Assembly (NCBI RefSeq): GCF_026016465.1
Contig: NZ_CP100390.1
Span: 124,001 to 188,000, forward strand
Length of the DNA stretch: 64,000 nt
Direction: 5' to 3'
Source: Alkalimarinus alittae
Lineage (GTDB): Bacteria; Pseudomonadota; Gammaproteobacteria; Pseudomonadales; Oleiphilaceae
Below the pieces are notes generated by a model. It had not been told where the DNA came from, ran no database searches, and saw nothing but the letters and a program-made list of their open reading frames with translations. The position numbers and the translations under genes were made by a program. Positions 17,034 to 27,442 of this stretch are shown here, piece after piece; positions within the stretch are counted from its first letter, which is position 1; each line of letters begins with the position of its first letter.

Positions 17034-17530
17034 TCGAAAATCTCCATAAGAGGCTTCTCATAGCGTTGTTTAATGAGTGCGATAAGTGCTTCTTTATCGG
17101 TTAGGTGTAATACGTGCACATAAAGCCATTGCTTATCTTCAGATACTTCGGCGCTGACAGTTCCTGGGGTTAAAGAAACGGTGCTGGCAAGAATGGTAAT
17201 GGGGAACTCGTGTCGAATATCTAAAGGAACAGCGATAAAAGCGGGTGCCAGCTTCTTTGAAGGCCCAAGTACCAGTAAGGCGACTTCGAAGTTAGCGACA
17301 ATAATATCCCAGACGACCATTAACGCGTACCGGGTGGTGAGTAAAGGCTTGCGAAAGCTCGGTTGAGGGGTTTGCAAGCCTGAGGTCAGTAGTGGAATAG
17401 TAATGGCTAAAAAAGCGGCTAGCACTAAGTGGCCAGGTGCCAACGTATTGTTAAGCAATAGCCAGATAATAAATAGCAAAATGGAGTGGGCCGGCATGGG
17501 AAATAAACGAAAACGAGGTTGAGCTTTCAT
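17027..17530 (-). CDS. mrpE: Mrp-type Na+/H+ antiporter subunit E
   Basis: MrpE has 167 residues with two N-terminal membrane hairpins and a cytoplasmic C-terminal domain. The family sequence ILASTVSLTPGTVSAEVSED lies at about 112-131. It touches mrpD (shared base 17530) and overlaps mrpF. The subunit is needed for full antiport in this class of complex. Confidence 0.92.
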   Translation of the reverse strand: MKAQPRFRLFPMPAHSILLFIIWLLLNNTLAPGHLVLAAFLAITIPLLTSGLQTPQPSFRKPLLTTRYALMVVWDIIVANFEVALLVLGPSKKLAPAFIAVPLDIRHEFPITILASTVSLTPGTVSAEVSEDKQWLYVHVLHLTDKEALIALIKQRYEKPLMEIFEC

Positions 17531-19038
17531 TATTCTGACCCTCCTGGAATTAATGCATCAACTGACTGAGTGGTGTCGTGTAGCTGTGTTGCTGCCATAT
17601 TAGTATAATCTGTTACTGGTCCGCCAAATATAACCAACAATGGTGATGCCGATAGCAGTAGCACTATAGCAATGACCCTTAGAGGGGCAATGGGGATATC
17701 AATATTACTGTCTTCGGTATATCGCCAGAAGATAGTCGTGCCAGCACGAGAGATTGCTATCAAGGATGCGAGGCCTGCCAGTAAAACAATAGGCCAAACC
17801 CAAGCTATTTCATCTAGCCCCTGAGCAGATTGTAAAATTAGCACTTTACCCACAAAGCCTGATAATGGTGGCATTCCTACCACTATTAATGCGGCAATGA
17901 AAAATGCAATACCAATGATTTTTCCTCGTTTCATTTTTCGCGCAATAACATAGCGATCTTCTGCTTTTCCTCGTTGCTTACTGACAAGATCAGCAAGCAG
18001 AAACAGTGCGCCTGTAACAAGCGTGGTATGTATCATGTAATAAAGTGCAGCTGAAGTCGCTGATTCGCGGTGCATGGCAATGGCCACTAATAGCGTGCCT
18101 ACCGAGACAATCACCAAATTGGCAACGGTTAATCGCAAACTCGGGCTGGCTAAAACGCCAATGGCACCAATTACTAACGTTAACAGCGCTAACGGCCATA
18201 ACCATGGCACTGCTATACTGGCAAGCGCACCAGCATCTTCGCCGAAAATAACGGTATGTACCCGTAAAATGCTATAAATACCGACTTTTGTCATAATTGC
18301 GAATAGTGCAGCCACGGGAGCGCTAGCCGCGGCGTAAGTGCGGGGAAGCCAAAAATGTAACGGCAACATTGCTGCTTTTAGCCCAAAGACAACCAACAAT
18401 AATAAACCACCCGCTTTTACGAGGGCTTGTCCAGGCTCGTCCAATAACCGTACTTTCACGGCCATATCTGCAATATTTAGCGAACCGATGGTGCCGTATA
18501 AAATACCGAGTGCAAATAAGAAGATACTCGAACCAACGAGGTTTAAAATGACATAATGAACGTTGGCTTTGGTTTTCTGCTTACCGCCCCCGTGTATGAG
18601 CAGTGCATAGGAGGCAATGAGTAGCACTTCAAAGAAAACGAATAGGTTAAATATATCCCCTGTTAAAAATGCGCCATTCACACCCATTACCAGAAACATA
18701 AACAGCGGATGAAAATACATGCCGTCGTTATCATCGCCCGCACAAGCATAAAGTAATGCACCTAAACTCAGTACTGATGTTAGTAATACCATCATAGTAG
18801 AGAGTCTGTCAGCGACTAGTACGATGCCAAAGGGCGGTTGCCAGCCACCTAGAACGTACATTTGTGTTCCTTGTTGGTGGCTAGTCAGTAATAGCAGAGC
18901 GGATGCGATGACAAGTCCAATCATCACCGAAACCGAGAAAAAACGGTGGCGGTTGATTGAGTTGCCTATCGGCGGAAGTAACATTAATACTCCCGCGAGC
19001 ATCGGTATTAATATGGGAAGAATAGGTAAATGCTGCAT
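17530..19038 (-). CDS. mrpD: Mrp-type Na+/H+ antiporter subunit D
   Basis: MrpD is a homologue of the complex I proton-channel subunits NuoL/M/N. This 502-residue protein has about fourteen membrane helices. The conserved glutamate is in NLFVFFEVLLIASYALL (about 128-144) and a key lysine in the region around LPLHFWLPRTYAAASAPVAA (about 225-244). It joins mrpC and mrpE end to end, sharing a single base with each. Confidence 0.94.
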   Translation of the reverse strand: MQHLPILPILIPMLAGVLMLLPPIGNSINRHRFFSVSVMIGLVIASALLLLTSHQQGTQMYVLGGWQPPFGIVLVADRLSTMMVLLTSVLSLGALLYACAGDDNDGMYFHPLFMFLVMGVNGAFLTGDIFNLFVFFEVLLIASYALLIHGGGKQKTKANVHYVILNLVGSSIFLFALGILYGTIGSLNIADMAVKVRLLDEPGQALVKAGGLLLLVVFGLKAAMLPLHFWLPRTYAAASAPVAALFAIMTKVGIYSILRVHTVIFGEDAGALASIAVPWLWPLALLTLVIGAIGVLASPSLRLTVANLVIVSVGTLLVAIAMHRESATSAALYYMIHTTLVTGALFLLADLVSKQRGKAEDRYVIARKMKRGKIIGIAFFIAALIVVGMPPLSGFVGKVLILQSAQGLDEIAWVWPIVLLAGLASLIAISRAGTTIFWRYTEDSNIDIPIAPLRVIAIVLLLSASPLLVIFGGPVTDYTNMAATQLHDTTQSVDALIPGGSE

Positions 19039-19403
19039 TAGCTATTCCTCCGGTATGACCCAGTCGCCCGAGGAGGGGGAGGAGGAACCGTACCGTCAAC
19101 ATGGTCATTGCCCTGATCTGCACGAGAACGCATGGCTAAAATTACTACAAAAGCAGTCATGGCAAAGCCGATTACAATCGCCGTTAGCACCAGCGCTTGA
19201 GGTAGTGGATCGCTGTAAACGGTTGATTGTCCGAGTACTGCGGCGCCATCGAGAGTGAGGCGACCACTGGCGAAAAGAAACAAGTTAACGGCATAAGACA
19301 GTAGGGTTAGACCCATAACAACCGTGAATGTTCGTCCCCTTAATACTAGAAAAAATCCGCACGTAGTTAATGCACCGACACAGAAAGCGTAAACAGCCTC
19401 CAT
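19038..19403 (-). CDS. mrpC: Mrp-type Na+/H+ antiporter subunit C
   Basis: MrpC resembles complex I NuoK. This protein has 121 residues and three membrane helices, with the core LSYAVNLFLFASGRL (about 35-49) and DPLPQALVLTAIVIGFAMTA (about 66-85), both typical of the family. The tail is proline- and arginine-rich (PPPPPRATGSYRRN). It shares one base with mrpA and one with mrpD. Confidence 0.93.
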   Translation of the reverse strand: MEAVYAFCVGALTTCGFFLVLRGRTFTVVMGLTLLSYAVNLFLFASGRLTLDGAAVLGQSTVYSDPLPQALVLTAIVIGFAMTAFVVILAMRSRADQGNDHVDGTVPPPPPRATGSYRRNS

Positions 19404-22201
19404 TAATCGTTCTCCTTTGTTTCATCAAAGCGTTCGCTGGTCGATAACTTGCCCAGGTTGGCGAGTATCAGCATTACGGCGCCGACGACAGTAAAGTAAA
19501 CGCCTAAGTCGAATACCATTGCACTAGCGAGTTCGAATTCGCCAATCCAGGGTAAATGGAAGTGGTCAAACCATGTACTGAGGAATGGCTTATCAAAGAG
19601 CCAACTTCCTAGCCCTGTTGATGTTGCCATCAAGATACCGCCTGCAATCATCCACTGATAATTAGTGGTAATTCGAGGCTTTATCCACTTAACACCGTGG
19701 GCAATATATTGCTGAATAATGGCTACAGAGGTAATAAGACCGGCTATAAAACCACCGCCAGGTACGTTGTGCCCGCGTAAGAATATATAAACCGAAACCA
19801 GTAGCGCTAAAGGTAAAAGGCTTTGAGAGACCATCTCAAGCATCATAGGGTGCGGATCATTACTCCAAGTGCGACCTTTGTCATCGCTAATGGGAATATA
19901 TATACGCATTTTGGCGATGAGTTTAAAAATACCTAATGCCGCGATGCCTAATACGGTGATTTCTCCGAGCGTATCGAACCCTCTGAAATCAACCAAAATA
20001 ACGTTAACGACATTGGTGCCCCCGCCGCCTGTTTTACTATTGGCAATAAAGAAGTCTGAAATACTGTCTAGGGGGGTTGTCAGCATGGCATAGCAAATAG
20101 TGCCTATCACACAGCCCAAAAGCCCTGAAACCAATAAGTCGCGACTGAGGCGGCTTGGGCTTGATTCTTTTAAGGTATTTTGCGGTAAAAAGTATAGTGC
20201 CAATAGCAATAGAATAACGGTGACTATCTCGACCGAAAGTTGCGTTAACGCAAGATCAGGTGCTGAGAACCGAGCAAACACGAGCGATACGATTAACCCT
20301 ACAACAGATAGAAATATAAGCGCAAGAAAACGCTTTCGATGCCATATTACCGTCGCTATGGCACTCAAAATCATCAGTAGCGCACCTGTGAGCGTCATAC
20401 CGTCGACAGGTAGTTGTGGGCGCGAGCCTGAATTTTGGGTCAAGTCGAGTAGTGGTAGTGCACCCATCACTAGTGTGAATAATAGTAAAAACGAGATATA
20501 TCGCTGTAGTGAACCATTTTCTAGGGTTGTGGTAATGCGCTGCGTGGCTTTCACGATAGATTGAATAACGCCTTCAAAGATGTGCTTGGCATCTGGTTCA
20601 TCGAAGTGTGATTGAAATTGAAAAAGGTGACGGCGGTTATAGTAAATCGTTGCACCACCGACCATTGCTAGAAGACTCATAAACAGTGGAACATTAAACC
20701 CATGCCAGATTGCCAAGTTATGGATAGGTACGCCATGAGTCAGTACTGAAAAAGATGCCACGCTTAGTAAATCACCCACTACGTAGGCAGGGAAGATCCC
20801 CACGAGTAAACAAAGTGCGACCAATATCTCGACCGGAACCTTCATATATCGAGGCGGTTCTTTAGGTGTTTTGGGTAGATCTATCGGCTCTCCGTTAAAG
20901 AACACGTCATGAATGAAGCGCAAGGAGTAGGCCACCGAAAATGCAGCGCCGACCGTTGCTAGTAATGGCACGATCCAAGACAGGGAGCCTAAGATACTTT
21001 GGTTAAGTGTTTCGGCAAAAAACATCTCTTTCGACAAAAAGCCATTCAATAATGGCACACCCGCCATCGATAGCGCGGCTACGATCGCCAGCGTTGCGGT
21101 GTAGGGCATATATTTCCACAGACCATTGAGTTTACGCATATCTCGTGAGCCTGATTCATGGTCAATAATACCCGCAGCCATAAAGAGTGACGCTTTAAAT
21201 GTCGCATGGTTAATAATATGGAATATGGCAGCCACTGCACCAAGGTCAGAGTTTAGGCCTAATAGCAGGGTAATTAACCCTAGGTGACTAATGGTTGAGT
21301 ACGCTAAAAGGCCTTTAAGATCGTGCTTAAAGAGGGCGATATAGGCCCCCAATAGTAACGTGGTAAGCCCCGTGAGACTCACAATCATAAACCACAGATC
21401 GGTACCGGCTAATACGGGGTAAAAGCGAGCCATTAAGAAAATGCCTGCCTTTACCATTGTGGCGGAGTGTAAGTAAGCACTTACTGGTGTTGGTGCCGCC
21501 ATGGCGTGTGGCAACCAGAAGTGAAATGGGAATTGTGCAGATTTTGTAAAGGCGCCTAATAGCACCAGTATTAATGCGACGGGATAGATGGCGTGTGAAC
21601 GAATCAGGTCGCCATTGGCTAATACTGTATCAAGGTCATAACTATCGACTATGTTGCCGATTAATAACAGGCCTGCGAGCAGGGCAAGGCCGCCTGCGCC
21701 GGTGACGGTAAGCGCCATTCTCGCGCCTTTTCGCGCTTCTGATTTATGAGACCAGAAACTAATGAGCAAAAACGAACTTATGCTGGTTAGCTCCCAGAAC
21801 ATCCACAACTGAATCAAGTTATTCGATATGACAATACCGACCATCGAGGTCATGAATAAAATTAGATAGGCATAGAACCGCCCCATCGAATCATTTGAAG
21901 AAAGGTAGTAACGAGCATATAAAATCACTAATAGCCCGATGCCAAGAATCAATAGCAAGAAAAGCAGCGATAGCCCATCTAACCGGAAAGAAAGGTCCAA
22001 CCCCATTGAGGGAATCCATTCAATGGACTGACGAAGATCTTGACCATCAAATATGTCTCCTGCGTACATTAATACCAGAGCAAGGGACCAAGCAGGTAAT
22101 ATTGCAACGGATAAAGCACAGAAACTGCGGCCGAAACGCTCTGTTAACAGGGGGACTAATGTGCCAATAAGCGGTAATAGTACGACCCATAGCAGGTTCA
22201 T
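19403..22201 (-). CDS. mrpA: Mrp-type Na+/H+ antiporter subunit A with fused B domain
   Basis: This is the large first subunit, 932 residues. The N-terminal part (to about 500) is NuoL-like: ELTSISSFLLISFW (about 134-147), HFWLPHAMAAPTPVSAYLHS (about 227-246), then a helix-rich region. The C-terminal part (about 780-930) is the MrpB domain, with the hallmark GHNVPGGGFIAGLITS. In this group (called Pha or Mrp group 2) A and B are one chain, so the operon has six genes. It starts the leftward operon, divergent from the MBL-fold gene. The ATG at 22201 has no strong ribosome site. Confidence 0.94.
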   Translation of the reverse strand: MNLLWVVLLPLIGTLVPLLTERFGRSFCALSVAILPAWSLALVLMYAGDIFDGQDLRQSIEWIPSMGLDLSFRLDGLSLLFLLLILGIGLLVILYARYYLSSNDSMGRFYAYLILFMTSMVGIVISNNLIQLWMFWELTSISSFLLISFWSHKSEARKGARMALTVTGAGGLALLAGLLLIGNIVDSYDLDTVLANGDLIRSHAIYPVALILVLLGAFTKSAQFPFHFWLPHAMAAPTPVSAYLHSATMVKAGIFLMARFYPVLAGTDLWFMIVSLTGLTTLLLGAYIALFKHDLKGLLAYSTISHLGLITLLLGLNSDLGAVAAIFHIINHATFKASLFMAAGIIDHESGSRDMRKLNGLWKYMPYTATLAIVAALSMAGVPLLNGFLSKEMFFAETLNQSILGSLSWIVPLLATVGAAFSVAYSLRFIHDVFFNGEPIDLPKTPKEPPRYMKVPVEILVALCLLVGIFPAYVVGDLLSVASFSVLTHGVPIHNLAIWHGFNVPLFMSLLAMVGGATIYYNRRHLFQFQSHFDEPDAKHIFEGVIQSIVKATQRITTTLENGSLQRYISFLLLFTLVMGALPLLDLTQNSGSRPQLPVDGMTLTGALLMILSAIATVIWHRKRFLALIFLSVVGLIVSLVFARFSAPDLALTQLSVEIVTVILLLLALYFLPQNTLKESSPSRLSRDLLVSGLLGCVIGTICYAMLTTPLDSISDFFIANSKTGGGGTNVVNVILVDFRGFDTLGEITVLGIAALGIFKLIAKMRIYIPISDDKGRTWSNDPHPMMLEMVSQSLLPLALLVSVYIFLRGHNVPGGGFIAGLITSVAIIQQYIAHGVKWIKPRITTNYQWMIAGGILMATSTGLGSWLFDKPFLSTWFDHFHLPWIGEFELASAMVFDLGVYFTVVGAVMLILANLGKLSTSERFDETKEND

Positions 22202-22417
22202 AAGAGGGGATGACTCCGGGTTAAATGCGATTAAGACTAATAATAGACTGATTTATACTAATAAAAAGGAAAGGAGTAAAGAAAACAATACGGATACGAA
22301 CCGCATTATTAAAGCAATCGCAGGCCGGAAATCCCTTAATTAATATGCACTAATCGATCTTATGGGCGTAGTTTGTTATTCTCATTAAGGCCACTAAAAA
22401 CTCAAGGAAGTGAAAGG

Positions 22418-23353
22418 ATGATGAATAAATTATTTGCCCCCGTTGTTGCCGCAACCCTCTGCTTTTCTATCAACGTTAGCTATGCAGAAGAGCACCATTC
22501 AGATAAAAAGATATTTAGTGTTACAGATATCAAGTCGGGTTTTCATTTTCTGCAAGGGAAGGGCGGCAATATTTTGCTGTCTGAAGGTAAAGATGGCCTG
22601 TTGATTGTAGATAGTGATTACAGTGAAATGACACCTGCACTCGAAAAAACCTTGGCAAACTATGAGGGCGGTCTGAAGTATGTGCTCAATACGCATTGGC
22701 ACGGCGACCACACTCAAGGGAATCAAGTGTTGGGTCATCAGGCTGAAATTGTGGCACATGATAACGTCTATACCCGTCTAAACAGTCGTCAGGAAGTAAA
22801 ATTGTTTAACATGGTGTCTGAGCCATACGAGGCGCATGCACTGCCTAGTATCACCTTTGATCGCTCTCTAACACTGCGCTTTAATGACGACACCATAAAA
22901 GCACTGCATTTACCAAATGGCCACACCGATGGTGACAGCATCATCTTTTTTGAGAATGCGAATATCGTGCATATGGGCGATCATTATTTTAACGGCATGT
23001 TCCCCTTTGTGGATGTGGGCTCAAACGGCAGTGTACGTGGGGTTGCTAAGAATATCGAAGGGATGCTCAGCAAAATTGATGACAACACGATTGTCGTCCC
23101 TGGTCACGGTGCTATTTCAAATAAGAAAGAATTGATCGCATTTAAAGATATGTTAATCGGCACGACCAATGAAGTTGAAACGATGATGGAAAATTCAATG
23201 ACCGTGGAAGCGATTCAAAATAAAGGCCTGAGTGAGCAGTGGAAAGCATGGGGCAACGGCTTCTTGAACGAGAAAGTTTGGATTAGCATTGTGCATAGCA
23301 GTTTAACGCAAGATGCAAAACAAAAAGTGAAGCACTCATCTCATAAGCATTGA
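22418..23353 (+). CDS. MBL-fold metallo-hydrolase, exported
   Basis: This metallo-beta-lactamase-fold enzyme has a signal peptide (MMNKLFAPVVAATLCFSINV, cleaved near AYAEE) and the zinc motif THWHGDHTQGN at about residues 97-107. Further metal ligands are in LPNGHTDGDS and VVPGHGAIS. The substrate class is not clear from sequence; a beta-lactamase, lactonase or quinol-type hydrolase is possible. GAAAGG and an upstream AAGGAAG support the start at 22418 or 22421; the longer frame from 22373 would put sixteen residues before the signal peptide. It stands alone, divergent from mrpA. Confidence 0.85.
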   Translation: MMNKLFAPVVAATLCFSINVSYAEEHHSDKKIFSVTDIKSGFHFLQGKGGNILLSEGKDGLLIVDSDYSEMTPALEKTLANYEGGLKYVLNTHWHGDHTQGNQVLGHQAEIVAHDNVYTRLNSRQEVKLFNMVSEPYEAHALPSITFDRSLTLRFNDDTIKALHLPNGHTDGDSIIFFENANIVHMGDHYFNGMFPFVDVGSNGSVRGVAKNIEGMLSKIDDNTIVVPGHGAISNKKELIAFKDMLIGTTNEVETMMENSMTVEAIQNKGLSEQWKAWGNGFLNEKVWISIVHSSLTQDAKQKVKHSSHKH

Positions 23354-23695
23354 GTATGTTAATCAGCGTTGTTATGACAATTTGTACTTTAGATAATCTT
23401 GATTTTTAGGTGACTCTGACCCATATTTGAGATGTGACTCGGCTAATAAGGATCGCTCAGTATTGAGCTTGGAACGAAAGATTCCGTTAGCCTTAATGGC
23501 CGAGTCTTTATCTGTGTGGGATGATTGCTTAGTATGCATCTGACGTGTGTGTGACACCTTCTTATTGGAGTATCACGTAGAATACTTAGCCTCCTACACA
23601 ACCTACTTACGCCGCCCGCTCTTTTCACTCAACACGGTCTACTCCGCCAACAACGTTAAACGCCTTCTTGATGGATATGCCCTTTTACGGATGAT
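23354..23695. other. Intergenic region after the MBL-fold gene
   Basis: These 342 bases separate convergent genes. I see no clear terminator, RNA gene or credible reading frame. Short frames on the minus strand are unlike coding sequence. Confidence 0.5.
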
Positions 23696-25363
23696 CTACA
23701 TGTTTGGATAATTGGGGCCCCCGCTGCCTTCTGGTGTAACCCACTCAATATTTTGTGTTGGATCTTTAATGTCGCAGGTTTTGCAGTGTAGGCAGTTTTG
23801 CGCGTTGATTTGAAATAACGGCCCATCATCACCGTCTACTACTTCATATACACCTGCAGGGCAATATCGTTGTGCGGGCTCGTCGTAGAGAGGAAGGTTA
23901 TAAGTCATCGGCTTTTGTTGATCTTTAAGCACTAAGTGGCAGGGCTGATCTTCCTCGTGGTTAGTATTCGACAGGAACACCGAGCTGAGTTTATCGAAGC
24001 TAATGATACTATCGGGCTTTGGGTAGCGTATCGTCGAGCATTCTGACGCCTGCTTTAACGATTGATGGTCTTCTTGTGGGTCTTGTAGCGTGAAGGGTAG
24101 CGTGCCTTTAAACACCCCGTAATCAATAAACGAAAAAGCCGAGCCAAGTAGCATTCCAAATCGATGCATTGCGGGGGCAACATTGCGTGATTGATGTAAC
24201 TCGTCGTATACCCAGGCGTTTTTAATGGCGTGTTCGTAGTGGCTGAGGTCTTGTTGGCCTACGCTGTTTGTGTTCAGCGCTTCATAAATCGTTTCTGCCG
24301 CTACCATGCCGGTTTTCATGGCGGTATGAGACCCCTTAATCTTAGGGTAATTCATAAAGCCGGCTTCACAGCCCGACAATAAACCTCCTGGGAAACTAAG
24401 CTTCGGCAGTGCTTGAAGGCCGCCTTTATTAATGGCGCGAGCACCGTAGCTGATGCGCTTTGCGCCTTTTAGGTACTGAGCTATCTGAGGGTGGTGTTTC
24501 CAACGTTGTAATTCATCAAACGGGCTTAGGTGTGGGTTTGCATAGTTTAGGTCGGTAATGAGGCCAAGGCTAACTTGGTTATTATCCGCATGATAAAGAA
24601 ATGCACCGCCTGTCGCGCCATTCTCTGATAAAGGCCAACCAAAACTGTGAAGTGTTTTGCCTGGTTGATGAAGGTCGGGGTCTATTTGCCAAAGCTCTTT
24701 TATGCCTAACGCATAATGCTGCGTGCCTGAATCACGGTCTAAGTTATATTTAGAGATAAGTTGTTTGCCTAAACTGCCTCTGCAACCTTCGCAGAATAAC
24801 GTGTACTTGGCGCGAAGCTCAATACCGGGTTGAAAATGGGTTTTTTTGTTGCCTTGCTGATCGCGTCCCATGTCACCTGTAGCAATACCCATCACTCGGT
24901 TACTGTCATCATAGAGCACTTCGCTCGCTGAGAATCCGGGATAGATATCAACGCCAAGCTCTTCAGCTTGTTTAGCTAGCCAACGGCAAAAATTACCCAA
25001 ACTAATTACATAATTGCCTTCATTGTGAATAACGCGTTCGGCTAGAAGTGACGGAAAGCGAATCGCGCGGCTTGAGCTATTAAAATAATAGACCTCATCA
25101 CGCGTAACCGGTACCTCTAGTGGCGCACCGCGCGCTTTCCAGTCTGGGAAAAGTTCATCGAGTGCGGTAGGCTGCATTAAAGCACCAGACAGTATATGTG
25201 CGCCTACCTCAGACCCTTTCTCGACCACGCAAACGCTGAAGTCTTTATTGTGTTGCTGACTGAGTTGTTTGATCCGGCAAGCGGCAGAAAGCCCAGAGGG
25301 ACCGGCCCCGACGATAACAACATCGTACTCCATGTGTTCTCTAATCGTATGCTGCGTAGACAT
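23696..25363 (-). CDS. Electron transfer flavoprotein-ubiquinone oxidoreductase
   Basis: ETF-QO passes electrons from acyl-CoA and other dehydrogenases, through ETF, to ubiquinone at the inner membrane. The 555-residue protein starts with an FAD-binding GAGPSGL (about residues 17-23) and ends with a ferredoxin-like 4Fe-4S domain containing CPAGVYE and NCLHCKTCDIKDP. This is standard length and layout. GAGGAAA lies eight bases before the ATG. A LuxR-type regulator lies upstream on the same strand 123 bases away. Confidence 0.94.
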   Translation of the reverse strand: MSTQHTIREHMEYDVVIVGAGPSGLSAACRIKQLSQQHNKDFSVCVVEKGSEVGAHILSGALMQPTALDELFPDWKARGAPLEVPVTRDEVYYFNSSSRAIRFPSLLAERVIHNEGNYVISLGNFCRWLAKQAEELGVDIYPGFSASEVLYDDSNRVMGIATGDMGRDQQGNKKTHFQPGIELRAKYTLFCEGCRGSLGKQLISKYNLDRDSGTQHYALGIKELWQIDPDLHQPGKTLHSFGWPLSENGATGGAFLYHADNNQVSLGLITDLNYANPHLSPFDELQRWKHHPQIAQYLKGAKRISYGARAINKGGLQALPKLSFPGGLLSGCEAGFMNYPKIKGSHTAMKTGMVAAETIYEALNTNSVGQQDLSHYEHAIKNAWVYDELHQSRNVAPAMHRFGMLLGSAFSFIDYGVFKGTLPFTLQDPQEDHQSLKQASECSTIRYPKPDSIISFDKLSSVFLSNTNHEEDQPCHLVLKDQQKPMTYNLPLYDEPAQRYCPAGVYEVVDGDDGPLFQINAQNCLHCKTCDIKDPTQNIEWVTPEGSGGPNYPNM

Positions 25364-25486
25364 AATGTATTTCCTCAGTGGCTGATAATTGTTGTTATTA
25401 GCCGCTTAACCAAAGCGGTATAGCCAGTCTACGAGGTATAGGCAGAGGGAACATCACCCGTGGGGGTGAACTGAGGGGTGAAATTA

Positions 25487-27025
25487 CTATTCGCTGCTGT
25501 GCTGATTGATTTTAACGAGTGCCTGAGTACGGCTTTCAACACCTATTTTTCCGTACAAATTGCGAATATGGACTTTAAGTGTGTTGAGGGATATGTGGAG
25601 CTTTTCGGCAATGAGTTTATTGGATAGGCCCTGCGTCACCAGCGAAAGCACCTCGCTTTCTCGTTGAGTTAAGGGTGTTGCCCCCTGAATCAGTACTTCA
25701 TTCACTGGTGTACTGGCTTGGTGTTCTATTTCAATAGCTAGCTCTTGGCTAGCTGATTTTAGCCGTGCTGTAATGGGCGCTGATAGCGCACCAGGAAGAA
25801 GGCTCGTCCAGCGGGTTAGCTGGCTAGCGTCAGGTAAGCCTTCGATATTGGCCAACACCTCATTAATGAGGCACACCGACTTTTCCCAATTCTCATTGAT
25901 AATGTGCTGTTCTATCGCCTCTTCAATGTAGCCAAACTGTTCGAACCAGTCTCCTGCACTGCGGTGACAGTCAGCTTGTTTGGTTAAAGGGAGTTGTTTC
26001 AATCGTTGCAAAAGGAATTGCCTGAAAAGATCGTGATAGCGATACCAGGTGCGGTGATTATCGAGCGGCACCAAGAACAGATTAGCCTGTTCTAGTGTGA
26101 GTAATAGACTCTGGCTGTTGTGGTTTGAAGTGAGTGCGTTTGCGAGGCCTGCACAAAAACGGCTTGGAGCCGATGTCAGCATTAAAAACAACTGAACATT
26201 TTCAGCTTGTTGAGAGAACACCTCTTCGAATAAGTAGTCTTCTATATGACGGTCTAGACTAGAGTGCTTAATCAGTGCTTCAGCTCTGTTTTTGTCGAGA
26301 TCGCTGTGGCTGCCTTGAATAGATAACGCGGCTAATTGCAGCCCCGCAATCCAGCCTTCTGTGCCCTTATGTAAAGACGAGATAGTGTCGGGTGCAAGTT
26401 TGAGTGCCATTGAATGGGTAAAAAAGTCGCTGGATTCATCATAATTGAAGGCTAAATCTTTGATGTTGAATTCAACCAGTTGGTTATTGGCTCTACGTCT
26501 GGCAAGCGACAGTGATGGCTCTTCCCTAGAGGTAATGACTAGACGAATACCGGACGGAAGGTGGTCTAAAAACAGGGATATCAGGCTAATGAGTTGTTTG
26601 TTCTCAAGAAGATGGAAATCGTCGAGAACAAGTGATACTGCCTGTGTCGAGTCGCTATGACTGCTTAATTGGTCGAGATCATTAAGCAAAGAAATAACCA
26701 CATCAGATAAACTTTGGCTACGGTTGCTTTCAATCATAGCCTTAGCTTCTACGCCTACAGTAGGTTGAATACCTTGTAGAGCATTTAGAATATAACGCCA
26801 AAACTGTAAGGGAGAGTTATGGGTTTTATCGAGCGTAAGCCAGGCAAATGTGTGAGGCGTATGGTGCAGCCATTGGCTCACTAATGTCGACTTTCCGTAC
26901 CCTGCAGGCGCGGAGATTAGAACCAATTGTCCGCCGGTAGATTGGTTGAGCTTATCTATTAGGGTGTTACGGAGTACCGATTGCTCTCGCAATGGAGGTA
27001 AGTAAAAACGCGTTTTTAATAGCAT
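25487..27025 (-). CDS. MalT/AlkS-like LuxR-family ATPase regulator, short form without TPR domain
   Basis: This 512-residue transcription factor has an N-terminal STAND-type ATPase: Walker A APAGYGKSTL at 39-48 and Walker B SLVLDDFHLL near 133-142. The winged-helix part follows to about residue 380. A C-terminal LuxR HTH (LTQRESEVLSLVTQGLSNKL, about 440-459) closes it. MalT and AlkS are about 880-900 residues because a long TPR sensor lies between; here only about 60 residues remain there, in frame and without a break. So the usual ligand-sensing superhelix is absent. Target and inducer are unknown; it may control the ETF-QO gene downstream. Confidence 0.85.
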   Translation of the reverse strand: MLLKTRFYLPPLREQSVLRNTLIDKLNQSTGGQLVLISAPAGYGKSTLVSQWLHHTPHTFAWLTLDKTHNSPLQFWRYILNALQGIQPTVGVEAKAMIESNRSQSLSDVVISLLNDLDQLSSHSDSTQAVSLVLDDFHLLENKQLISLISLFLDHLPSGIRLVITSREEPSLSLARRRANNQLVEFNIKDLAFNYDESSDFFTHSMALKLAPDTISSLHKGTEGWIAGLQLAALSIQGSHSDLDKNRAEALIKHSSLDRHIEDYLFEEVFSQQAENVQLFLMLTSAPSRFCAGLANALTSNHNSQSLLLTLEQANLFLVPLDNHRTWYRYHDLFRQFLLQRLKQLPLTKQADCHRSAGDWFEQFGYIEEAIEQHIINENWEKSVCLINEVLANIEGLPDASQLTRWTSLLPGALSAPITARLKSASQELAIEIEHQASTPVNEVLIQGATPLTQRESEVLSLVTQGLSNKLIAEKLHISLNTLKVHIRNLYGKIGVESRTQALVKINQHSSE

Positions 27026-27442
27026 ATCGTTATCGGTGTTTGCTCTATCCTTGAGAGAACAACGCTACCTTAAACGGGCTGGAAGATAAAATGAAATTTT
27101 TATACCAGAAGAGAGATTGATTGTTTTCTTAAAGGATTATCCACTTGGAACAGCCAGATAAGCTGCAAGCGAAATAATAACATAAAGCAACGCAGCATTT
27201 TTTATGTTTCTCCAATTCAAACAGCGATATACTTTTACAATAATAATTTTTTATAACGCTCGCAATAGCGAACGTGGAAAGGCTGACCCCATTGCTGAGA
27301 GACGCGGTATTTGGGTCTTAATATATCGGCACTGTTACTTTGTAATCTTGCAGGTTCGGTTAAGCGTTATCTTGGCTGCTCGTTCGATCGCAGTTAGCCG
27401 CTCGGCCGCTGTATTGTTAAAAGGTAAAGTCGGGGGCAAAGA
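27026..27442. other. Intergenic region between two divergent regulator genes
   Basis: This 417-base stretch is AT-rich on the left and more GC-rich on the right. It must hold the promoters of both regulators. I see no RNA gene, terminator or strong repeat. Confidence 0.5.

Noticed and set aside
23372-23628. Two leftward 61-residue frames after the MBL-fold gene
   Set aside because: They overlap each other in different frames, lack ribosome sites and have unusual composition.
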